Of a DNA stretch of 64,000 bases, positions 37,401-48,171 are shown piece by piece. The notes below the pieces were generated by a model. The model was not told the DNA's origin, ran no database searches, and saw nothing but the letters and a program-made list of their open reading frames with translations. Within the stretch, counting starts at the first letter, position 1, and every line of letters begins with the position of its first letter. The DNA comes from Temnothorax longispinosus. Its lineage: Eukaryota > Arthropoda > Insecta > Hymenoptera > Formicidae. Made by a program: the position numbers and the translations under genes. The stretch is from contig NC_092365.1 of assembly GCF_030848805.1 (NCBI RefSeq), forward strand, positions 20,665,395 to 20,729,394. Reading direction: 5' to 3'.

Positions 37401-38892
37401 GCCGTCAACCACCACCTTCGCGTTGCCTAATCTGACGACCACCACAGCGACAACCCTGTCCACTATCCTGACCACGTTCACCCCATCCACCACCAGCACC
37501 ACCACCACTACCACCACCACCGAGAGAATCACCACTATCCCGACTACAACGAGCACCAGCACCACCACGACTATCACGCCGTCCACTACCACATTTTGGT
37601 CGCAAATTATGGAGCTAGTGAGCGCGCCGCAAAGTGACATGGATAACCAAGTACGGATCATGTCTTATTATGTCACTGTGAATAAATGCCGTTGAAACGG
37701 TAAACGCTAGAATTAAAAGTCTTCTTCCTCTTTCTTTTAGGTACCGCAGATCTTTGATGTGAGTAACTTGACGAACAGTAGCGAGTATTGGAGCCCGAAC
37801 TTGGGTATCTACGCGGAAGCTCTGACGGAGGATGGCACAGTGTCCAATTCGTGCGGACGCGTCAATATCATGGGAACCATCGTGCAGGACGCGGCGCCGT
37901 ATCTATTTCCATTCATAATAGAGTACAGTTTGATCGGAGCGGCAGTGATCTACGTCATGTGGAAGCATATCGGCCGACATCCGCGTTGGCCCCATTTGGC
38001 AGAGGCTGATCTTGAACGTCGTCTGGAGGCTATGCTATCTCGAAGAGCCGTCGCTCTTGCTCATGCAGGTAACTTTCTTTCTTTTCCATATCGTGATCAT
38101 TTTAATTTCGAATATACTAGGTCAAATATTTTTTTATAGTTTCATAAATATGCATAATTTTTTTTGAGAATCGAGTTATCATAAAAGATATTACTAGGTC
38201 ACACCAGAGTCGATTGCGTTGGAGCGAGCAAAGGTCTCTTCTGCGGTCTGCTTCTTCTGGTTGGTTCCCTGATATGCCTGATACTGTTCTTCGTGCTGAT
38301 CCATCATCCGGAGCTCGGATTGCTCGCGATTTATCTCGCTGACGTATCTCACTGCGTCTTAATGGCGCTATCCATCATCGCCATAATCATCGGCTTCATT
38401 CGCGTGCAGAGCCTCAAGTTTAAGGCCGAGGAGCAGAGCGATCTTAATGACATCCTCCTGCGCGTCTCCGCCTTCGGTCTCTTCGTCTATGCCGTCTTCA
38501 GCGTGATCGCCGGTTCCTTGGCAGCCTTCACGCACGAGCCGAATCTGCTGGTGATGGTGACGGGATTGCTCTCGGTCGCCCAAGTCGTCCTTCAGATGCT
38601 CTTCATCGCTGATGTGTCGCGCAGGCGAGTTCACCTGCCGGAGCACGATCGCAGCAAGCCCGGCAGGCAGATAGTCACTTTCCTGCTGATCTGCAATGTG
38701 ACCATGTGGGTGATCTACACTTTCGAAACCCAGAAGGTTATTGCCAATCCGGTGCAGCTTGATTTCTACGGATTCCTCGCTTGGGCCATTGTGCAGAGGA
38801 TCACCCTGCCGCTGTGCATCTTCCACAGGTTCCACAGCGCCGTGACGCTGGCCGAGATCTGGAAGACTAGCTACAAGGCGCGTCTGGAGTAG
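34447..38892 (+). CDS. Otopetrin-like proton channel, gene 2 (short isoform and shared exons)
   Basis: A second otopetrin-family proton channel, 796 residues in this isoform. Exons are 34447-34538 (isoform-specific), 34708-35050, 36414-36522, 36614-36774, 36858-37014, 37145-37650, 37741-38068 and 38198-38892, ending in TAG. Exon phases all agree. TM1-2 lie in the 34708 exon. They are followed by a cytoplasmic linker with PPPPPRPPK and a Lys-rich run. TM3-4 come from the 36414 and 36614 exons, TM5 from 36858 (ARFGLMH, VATNLCVW). The long TM5-6 loop at about residues 318-437 is more than half Thr/Ser and is followed by two N-glycosylation sequons (NLT, NSS). TM6 follows CGRVNIMGT. TM7-12 are in the last exon, ending in the FHRFHS region. 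One junction is weak: the donor at 35051 reads GTTCTC. The tandem partner is gene 1. Which Drosophila OtopL paralogue it matches I cannot say without alignment. Confidence 0.9.
37270..37590 (+). repeat. ACC/ACN low-complexity Thr codon tract
   Basis: An imperfect trinucleotide tract dominated by acc, acg and aca inside the 37145-37650 exon. It encodes the Thr-rich extracellular insert. Val-rich and Gly-rich reading frames on the opposite strand are shadows of it. Such tracts expand and contract easily, so length polymorphism is expected. Confidence 0.75.
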
Positions 38893-41711
38893 ACGAGCGG
38901 GGAGTCTCGTCATAGTCAATCGTCCGGAGTGGTCGTCGGTTGGAATAACGAAGGAGCGAGCACAAGCAGGTCAGGATGCTCGACGATCTCGATCACGTAC
39001 ATCGACTTCGGGTCTCGAAAAAAAAGGTGAAGATTGAGAAGAAAGGAGGAAAAAAAAGAAAAAGCGGAAAAGATCAATTGAGAAGATCGACGGACGGAAA
39101 AAATTGGAAAAATGATGGATCAGCCGGAATAATCCAACATATTCAGCGTGTCCGATACGCTCGTTGCACGAAGAAATCTTCGGATGATATTCAAGTCGTT
39201 GATAATTGTTGACAGTTCCAAGAATTCAAGTTGGGAAGTTGAAGATATATCTCGTTGAGAAAACCCTTTATCGACATCTGAAGAGACGCTTCAGTGATAC
39301 GCTCAAGGTCGATCTGGACATCCTCGAAGAGGAGCTATCGCGTAAAGTGGAGCCAGACATGATTGTGCCGAGTCGCAAACTGTTTCTTTGTCTCCTTGTT
39401 TTACGTACGTTATATTTCTTCCTTTCTTTTTATTATGTTCTCAACATTGGTCAGTAGAGATAACAGGGAGAAGGACGGATCAATGACAACCTGGACGATC
39501 GACAAATCTTGTTAATCAGACAGGCTTTCGCCGTAACTTCGGCGTAAACGAAGCACAAAACAACAAAAATGTTTAGCGCATACGCATTTTCCTTCACCGC
39601 GTTTTCTCACCTTACACGATCTCTATATACTGCCACCAAATTTTCTACTTTTATATGTATGACGTTATATGTACCGTATATGTACCCTCGCCCCATTGTG
39701 CATTATCAAGAGCATTGTAGACAATTCGGTTCACTCGTGGGGATTTAGATTGTTCGATATTTCCTGGAATTTCTATTATTTCATTCATTATGTCGGATAT
39801 GTCGGATATATCGCTGTGATATACTTTTTGTGAAAAACTTGAGTCGGCGTTGGGCGGCGAATCTCCTTCTATTCATACATTAACGTATATGTTTAACTAA
39901 ATACTTGATATTTTTATAAATCGATATTTAGCGGACGAGATTAGCCTCTAAGTTTATCGTGTTTGGTTTACGCTCTCCGATATACGTATATCTTATGAGA
40001 CGTTAATTAATTCGGTAATCAGAATTCATCGTATCAAACAATTAACTGGCTGTCGAAGCGAACGGCTTCGTTTCTACACTTTATCGAAATAATTGCGCGA
40101 TCGTAAAATCGATGATCGTGAATGGTCGTGATTGTACATTCTTCGCAGTCTAACTGACGAAATCTCAAAAGAGGCTCGACGAAGAACAGGGTAATTTCGC
40201 GGCGTTGTTCGCTTAACGAAAGCAAAAATAGAGCGACGTTTCGGCCTCGCGAAAGATCCTCTCGTTCTCGAAACACTTCACCCAAGACGCGAGTGCTTCC
40301 TCGCATTCAAGAGCGCGCAATTAGCGAGAGATCCATCCCTTCAAAAGGGATCCATTTGTACCCGTAAGATCTCTTTCATTGTTTCCCGTTGCGTGCCACA
40401 GAGTACAAAATTGTTTTGGAAATTTTTCGAATATTTTACTGTTTATCAACATTTTTTCAACATTCGCGCACTTCGAATGAACACGCCGAAGACATCGCGC
40501 GAACCTTCGTCGTATCTTCATCGCGAGCAGTTGGCACACATTTAAAGAACAACATTGAACGAAAAAGTCAATGAGGAAGGAGACCAACACGAGCGATTGT
40601 GTACAGAGAGTATTTCGTTTCAAAACTCGTCGAGTACTGAATGGAGCATATACTCGAAAAGTTTTCGCGAATGTAAGCGGAAGTTACGTTCTATGATGCA
40701 GATTGTGTGACTAAAACGTACGTAAGAGCGGCGCGAAGGAAGTCAATGATGACTTACGTCAAAGAGGCTTATTTTCGTCGAAAAGCGATCTCGTACGTGT
40801 TTGTCCTTTCAATTAAATATTCTCACAGACGGTACGATGTTTGAACGTCAAAGATGTCCATTGTGAATGGCTTAATTCTTTGAGGGGCGACGGTGCAGCT
40901 TGTGTACTTCATGTATAAGTCACAGTATAATGTATTTAGGTGCCACGACATTTGTGCGTTTCTATGTTGGTGCGATGTGGTTTAATTTGTGAACTACAGT
41001 GCCTAAGTTTCACTCTCTAGTACTGCTTCTCTTTCGGAGATCTTGCACAAAATACGCTGACTTTCTCGGGCCCCTGAAAGAGTTAAGGAAGAGAACTTCG
41101 GGGGTAGAAAAGAAAGAACGAGATTTATAATCGGTACAGGCGAATAGAGGAGCTCGCACACCACTCACGAAATATAAGAGGTAATTATTCTCATCATTAT
41201 TGATTAGTGTTTAAGCCTATCTCGAAGAGATATCGATCTTTCGCATTTACTTCGCTATTGATATCATATGTAGATCGTTGAGAAAAGATAACGTTCATCG
41301 TATAGAGACTATACTTTGTGAATTCCTCCACAATCCTTGTGAAAATACTCCCTTTCTTCTAAGAGTAAAGCACAACATTAAATTTTATTTAATAAAATTT
41401 ATACTTAACGCGTAAATTTTATTAAGTAGAACTTTCTCACGCGATGAGAAAAACAATAATATACAAGACACACTCGAAATCCTGACGGAAATCATAATTG
41501 TACACCAGTCGACGTCTTTAGCTTTCGAGTCTAAATATTTTAATTATTAGAAATAATATAAATAATAAGTAATGCGCTCGTGCGCGAAATGAAAAAAAAT
41601 GTTATTGCACCGCAAACAACTGAAGCAGTTGTTTAACAACCGTTAAGGATCGATTAAACATAATTATAATCCTACATTATTAAAAGGTAAACACAATATA
41701 AATATATATAG

Positions 41712-41716
<5 letters not shown>

Positions 41717-41757
<41 letters not shown>
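41717..41757. repeat. TA microsatellite
   Basis: About 20 uninterrupted TA units within a longer AT-rich run that starts near 41700. Confidence 0.95.
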
Positions 41758-41762
<5 letters not shown>

Positions 41763-42646
41763 AGACTCTTGTATTAATTTTCATGTGCGCAACTGTAGTT
41801 GGAGTGTTGCGTGCGAATGTAAATAATAATAATCACTCTTTGTCAGCAAATTATTCAGCAGAGTGTCTGTGAAACGAACGTCATTATATTGCCAATAGAT
41901 TGAGGATTAAGCTTAAACAAATTTTTAATTTTTCAGCTGTTATTCTAATTAATTACTCAAAGTATATAGCTGATTTTTCCAGAATTATACATGTGGCAAA
42001 AAGTATATAATATGCATTTTAATTTAGAAAAAAAATATATATATATCAGTACAAAGATTATAAAATGCGTATGAACTTCTATAAATCAAAACACTCATGC
42101 ATGTCTCATACTTCAGTCATTATAGATTTAATTAGAAAAAAAGTGTAGATGAATCAGCTTGTATGGGCGATAATATGCAATGCTAATTAACACTAAATTG
42201 ATATGTTGGTCTAAGATCACGCTAAATTGTCAATTGTGAGAACAGAGTTTGTGAAAATCGTCACAACTCTGTGAAAATTTTAATTTTTTTGCAAATATCT
42301 GTGAACCTCTTCGTTTCGTCGACACTTTGCGCGATCACATCATAGAAGGGACAAAATCACGACACAACAGCATAGCGAAAGATCTCATTGCGAGAATTAA
42401 ATTAATTAACAAGGCACTGCCACACCGGACCAACAAAGCCGAAACGAATGACAGAAGGGATTCTGAAAGGGAAAGAGGAAAAACACGCGCAAATGCAGAA
42501 AGAGAACCAATAATCCTTTATCAATTTCCCGTAAAGAGAAAAGCTATAAAGAAGATATATATGAAACTAAAACGTTTCCAGACCCTTCCACGTTTAAAGA
42601 GTGTGAACGAGTGCGTAGTTCCAATATACGTATGTGTGATTAGAGA

Positions 42647-42730
42647 GTGAGAAAAGAAAAAAAGAGAGAAAGAGAGCGAGAGAGAGAGAGAGAACGAGAG
42701 AGAGAGAGATAACGAGAGAAAGATAGACAA
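42647..42730. repeat. GA-rich microsatellite
   Basis: A purine tract with many GAGAGA blocks broken by single T or C bases. The Ser/Leu-rich ORFs on the minus strand are produced by it. Confidence 0.9.
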
Positions 42731-43433
42731 AAGGAGAAGAAGAACGGAAGAATACTTGAAACGTTTTTCTTCGGCAAACAACGTCTTTGTATACTCTACC
42801 CATGTTGTAAGGAGAAAAAAAAACCACGATTCTCTTGTATATGTACATCAATATCTCGATAGTAGCCGTAAGCCTAATTAGTGAGTCGCGGATTTGCGAT
42901 AGGGCTAACGAAATGAATGCAATTGAGATTCGCCCGATTTAATTACAAATTGTGCGCGATTGCGTTAATTTAATTTTTGTTCGCAGAATCATTGGCATTG
43001 CAAATTTATTGCAAATTCGCGCCATTCTATAAATTTTCATTTTCATATAAATCGCATATTTATCATATATATATAATAGAAATAACTATAACAGCATTAT
43101 AAATATGTTCAAATAAATCGCACGTATGGTACCCGACATTGTGTAAGCAATCAGATTTTCTTTCGTAACAGTATTCCAATTACGTTCCATATTTATTGAG
43201 ACGATAGCATGTTTGCAGCAACTTCGTATATACTTCTATAAGTTCACCAAGTCGCGAATCCGCCAGAAACAGACGAAAAAAGGACTAGAGAGGACAATTT
43301 GCATATGCATGCGCGTGCCGGAAGCAAATCCGCGACGCATTATTATTTAACATAATGTAGTGAGTTTTCGATGTCTTCGAGTATAATTACAGTTTGTACA
43401 CGTATACACGCAGTTTTAAGCAACAGAACATAC

Positions 43434-43475
43434 ACACCAACACAAACACACACATACACACACACACACACATAC
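43434..43475. repeat. CA microsatellite
   Basis: An alternating CA tract with a few T interruptions. The Thr/His-rich ORFs crossing it are artefacts. Confidence 0.9.
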
Positions 43476-43893
43476 AACATACACGCGCGCACAAGTGGCA
43501 TCACTCATGGATTTACCAGAGACACATCAAGAAGGAAGCGAGGACAATGGAAGGCACAGAACGGAAGAAGTTAACGTTTCGTCGGAACAGGCGATAATGA
43601 CAGACGGAACACAAAGAAATAAAAAATAAAAATAAAATACAGTAAAAGTATAAATTACATGTTGTGGTGTAAGCAGTTCTTCGAATGTCGAGTAGCGACG
43701 AATACGTCTGTAAATTCATAAATTCGCTCATTCATCGATTCCTATTTTCCATTGTATACCGTTAAAACCAGTTTCATTGTGACCCGAGTTACATCGTTGC
43801 CGCATCATTTGTAACGATACACGATTATATTGGTTAATAAAAGTTATCTAGACGTAATGCATGTCTATTTTATTTTTATCCCAAGCTTCCCCA

Positions 43894-44024
43894 GACAGCG
43901 CCATATGTCCAAAATCGAGAAATAAGACGTCTTTTAGCCATCTTTTCGTAAGATGTCTAAAAGACATCTGATGACTAAAAGACATCTTTTAGACGTCTTA
44001 TGTCCCGCTTTTGGACATGCTGTA
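43894..44024. mobile_element. Short terminal-inverted-repeat element (MITE-like)
   Basis: The left end has acagcgccatatgtccaaaa and the right end, reversed, has acagcatgtccaaaa. Both continue into a shared ataagacgtct block. Between them are direct and inverted copies of agacatctttta-type words. About 130 bp with no ORF, so a non-autonomous DNA element is the simplest reading. Confidence 0.6.
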
Positions 44025-47000
44025 TGGGTTCCTTGTTCCCTTTCTTCATGCAAGCTTCTCCATTACAATCGCATTTCAAGAAGCAAACATTTTCCAATGA
44101 TGATTAAATTATATATTGTTTGCATGATCCGTATCTCTGTAGGCTTCTAAGACATTTCAATGTTTTTCACATCCGAAAATATTAAATAAATACTGTATGT
44201 AATGTTTAACAGAATTTGTAATAGCAAAGAGTTTCTAAACATATTTTAATTCGCAAACTTTTACGTGAATGGTTTACAAATCTAGAAAAATATTCCAATT
44301 TTTATATTTATATAAAACAAATATATTTAACAAATATATATTTTTCATACACACGTAAAATGCGAATCAACAGTCAATAATGACGGTCTCGTAACAGATT
44401 CATGTATCTACTGTAGATATATTGTTCCAAATATTTATTAGGACGTTATAAGTAATTCTTACATATAAAATTTAAGCTTTGAGATATTCCCAATACAATG
44501 ACTTTAATAATAAAAACATATTAACATAATTTGCGAAGATAGCAGAAAATATACGTGTGCCTTGTAATGCAGTTGAATATCGTGTTCACCACGAGATGGT
44601 GGTTGTTTCTAACCAGTCTCGAAAATACAATGTAGAGCAATCCCACTGCTTGTTTCAATGTTCAAGTTATCATTAATATATTAACACTTTGCATTTATTA
44701 TTTGTAACAGGATGATATCTAAACTCGCACGCAAATCATAAGGTTTGTGTTCAGATTTAACGTACACCATGTGAATAAATCAACCCGATTGTAGGTCGGT
44801 TGAATTATTAATCGTTGCATTATTAATTTGGATCGTATCATGCTCAAGTCACCTGCGCGTACAAAGTATGTTAAGGACATCATTCAAATGAAATCTGGCA
44901 CGATTCCTTGTAGGACGACATTCATCGCAGGTAAGATTTAAAATATGCCTGCAATAAATGCCAATAAAACGATAGCGACTTTCACCTGTAAACGTGCGGA
45001 AAAATTACTTTTTTTATTCATTTTTATTTATCACACATACACAAATGAAGATTTCTTTTCAACATATATTAAAATAAAAATTCAAAGTTACATTTCCGCG
45101 AATACGTCCAGATGTCAGGAAACCATTATACAACTACAAAAGAATGGCTCGAGAAAGAGTTAATGTAACTACATAAAACTCGGCTTATGTAAAGAATTTG
45201 CGGAACCAAATGAGCCGGACGTGAGTCAGGAACCATAATTAACAAAATATTCGACTACCAGCTCGAGCGGCTAGAGTATAACGCAACGGCGATCGAGCGA
45301 GCAACGGCAACGGGAAGACGGAAGGCGCGACGTTCGAGCGGGCGAAATTACAAATGAGAAGTGGAAAACGGCCGGGCCGAAAGAAAGGTACACAAATGCA
45401 TATGTATGGTAGGCGCGTATCGACGTCGCCAGAAGTGTTCGTTGGCAGGCTGGCCTGGCATTGTGAACGACCGGTAAACAATTAGTCGCGCCGTATGGCG
45501 ATGAATCATTATTAAAGACGACGATGACGAGCCCGACTGTCCTCAGGCGCTCCGTCGTCGTGCCGGTCATTCGAGCGGGCCTGGTTAACATGCGACATTA
45601 ATTTGCGTAAGGTGTGTTTTGGGGTGCTACTTGAAAAGGCAGCAGCGGATGTGGGTGCGCAATAGAAAAGAGATGACGTACCGAGAGAGCGGGAAAGGAG
45701 AAGAAGAAGAAGAAGAAGAGCACTGGCCCCGGTGAGGCTTCACCGGGCCTCATTTGCCTTTCAATGCGCTGCTTCCCTTCGTCTTCTTCTCATTGTGCGA
45801 CACGGCCATTGTCATGCCTCCGTACACGGTGTATTACCTGTGCCTATCCATATTCGTGTCGGCGTGGGTGGCGACCGCGCACGGCAGCCGCGTTAAAAGG
45901 CGATTCCTAAAACATGTCTCAGATCGCCTGTCCGTGTCTCGCATTTTTTCAGGATGATCGCTAAAAATTATTCATCTCCGATGTTCATCGCGCGCCGTTA
46001 CGACTGTCAGGTGAAATTCATGTTTACGGGTCGTTAGGTAAAATAAAGGTGACAAATAGAAGGGAATAATTGTAAGAAACTGTAACTAAGGTGAGAAAAA
46101 CTCGGCTGATAGATTCGTAATAGCAAAAAGACGTCCAAAAAAAATTTCAACGCCTATACTTTTACGGTTTCTATTCTGTGTTGGATAAAAATAAAAATAA
46201 TTCGCGTGCTGCAGATTTTTTGAGCTAACTAACTACTTGCAAGTTTAACGCGCGCGAATGCTTCGCTACAGGATTTTTTTCCTCCAGCTATTCGCATTTC
46301 TCGCAAAGCGGTCTTCAGCTTATTTAACTACGATCCATCATCGAGATAACAAGGCTACTGGGAATTCATCTCAAGTAATCTCGTGCTTGAAAGACCGATA
46401 ACATTCTACACAGGGAGATTTCTCCTCATCAGTACGCGCGGTTGCGACGTCAAAAATCGCAAGTCTCCGGCGTGCTTCCGGATGCCTGGCGGCTTTCTAC
46501 TCTAGAGGCAACGTAATAGTCCGTATAATGGCGGGTCGGGTGGCGGCGGGTGCGAGTCGAGTCGAGTCAATTCGGCTCAAGTCGAGGAAGCGAATCGACT
46601 CGGAGACGCCCCGGGCGGCTTAGCGCAGCCGTGCGAAGGTGAGAGACCACGGGCTGTTTGTACCGCTTAGGCTAATGAGGTACAGATGGCGATATTCTTG
46701 TGTGCCGTAAGGCGAATTGGAGGGTGAGACGTGAAGAAACGCGGGACACACGCACGCACGCACGAACACACTCACATAAACACCGAGAATCAGCCGAATC
46801 CGGCGCAAGGTGGCTATAGGAAGGCGGACGGGCGCGCGAGCGAAAGGGGTTGCCCTCGTTTGATCTGATCCTTATCTCGGCCAGCCGGTCGGTCCCTCGG
46901 CTACCGCCGAGGTGATCGCTATCTCGCCGATACGCACCCTCCTTTTAACCCGGTGTTACGGTGAAACCTGCGGTGGTTGAGTGCACACGCTCGCCTTTTC

Positions 47001-48017
47001 GGCTGGGCGCAGATGCGCCGCGGCATTGCAGTGCTTGCATACCGGCGCGGATACATCGATCCTTGTCCGATAATACGACGCCCCTACTAACTGATGTCCG
47101 GTCGTTTCACGGTGTGCGTACCGCGCGTGTGTTGTACGACACGATAAGCGAGCGCTAAGATTTGCCGCGCGTTAGTAACGGCAAGGAAAGCCTTCGAGAG
47201 ACAACCGCCTGAACCGCCTATCGCACCTTTCACACTGTTAATTTAAAGTATTTCACGCTATCGCGGTTTATGTCGCAATAATAGAGAGGAAGAGGCGAAG
47301 AGTAAAGTATTTATTAATTACTTGCTTTATATCGGTCCGTGACAAATGCTAGATGTATTCGATTTTTCGACTAATCTCACTCTCTGTCTTCTTCAATAAA
47401 TATATATTAGTTCTCGAATTTGCAGACTCTCGACAAAGAAAAATTTTTGTCGCGGCGCGAAGGTCTAAATATATAGACGTAATGTAGAAATGCGTAGGGC
47501 GAGTCGAAGGGACGCGGACGGCTGAAATGAGAGCTGGCTGGAGCGGACAGTCGCGATTTCACACCGCGGCCGTGATCCGTGATTTCACGGCAGCTGCTCG
47601 CGCGGCAGGAAGTGAGACATCATACGTGTGCGCTGGCACTAACTTTCTTGCATAATGTGAAATCGGGGACGGGCCGCTCGTCTTTAAGAACCGACAATCG
47701 CCAAAGAACAATGAAACGATGAATCTTCTTCGGCAGCCGGCTCGGTTGGCGTACGGAGTACCTAGATCACAAACTGGCACTTTCAAGGATAAAGAAGATT
47801 ATTTTCTACGAAAAACGAGGTATATTCTTTTACATAGATTCAATATCAAATCACCGGCGTGTGAAGTAAATCGAAAATATGTATATTCTTCTCAACAATA
47901 AAAAATATAAGCGAAAAAAAGAATTACTGGGACAAATTGATATAAATATATGAAAATTAACGACAACATTGTGTTTTTTAGCTACTTAAGCTTTAAGATA
48001 GGCTTCTTAATCTTTCG
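44025..48017. other. Intergenic, no gene seen
   Basis: AT-rich to about 45200. Then come GC-richer DNA (about 45240-45600), an aga trinucleotide run near 45700-45720, and a GC-rich patch at about 46490-47160 with gagtc repeats at about 46555-46590. A short palindrome (ccggtga with tcaccgg) lies near 45730-45748. ORFs in the patches are overlapping and motif-free. Confidence 0.5.
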
Positions 48018-48171
48018 CTTACAGAAATTTAATACAGTAAGTGATTATTTGGCTAGTGATTAATTACTTATTTTGAATATTAAAAGCACTGTTTTAAATG
48101 CTTTTAATACTCAAAATAAGTAATTAATCACTAGCCAAATAATCACTTACAGTATTAAATTTTCGTGTAAG
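48018..48171. mobile_element. Near-perfect foldback element
   Basis: The arms at 48018-48088 and 48099-48171 are about 71-73 nt long and differ at only a few positions; the spacer is 10 nt (ctgttttaaa). The ends are CTTACA / TGTAAG. There is no room for a protein. It can fold into a long hairpin as DNA or RNA. It is most simply a young MITE or foldback insertion. Confidence 0.75.

Larger units (their letters stand above)
38893..43893. other. 3' UTR of gene 2 and downstream intergenic DNA
   Basis: After the TAG at 38890-38892 I see no AATAAA for a long way; the first clear one is near 41391, so the 3' UTR may be long or use a variant signal. An ORF at 39206-39457 lies within this stretch and resembles nothing I know. 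Simple repeats include a TA microsatellite (about 41717-41757), a GA tract (about 42647-42730) and a CA tract (about 43434-43475). No gene is supported. Confidence 0.5.

Noticed and set aside
37035..37661. Val-rich 208-codon minus-strand ORF
   Set aside because: It is the reverse reading of the Thr codon tract in gene 2.
39206..39457. 83-codon ORF downstream of gene 2
   Set aside because: No similarity I recognise and no ATG start; it most likely lies in the 3' UTR.
45754..45957. 67-codon ORF with a hydrophobic N-terminal half
   Set aside because: No splice context, neighbour or motif supports it; composition-driven hydrophobicity is enough to explain it.
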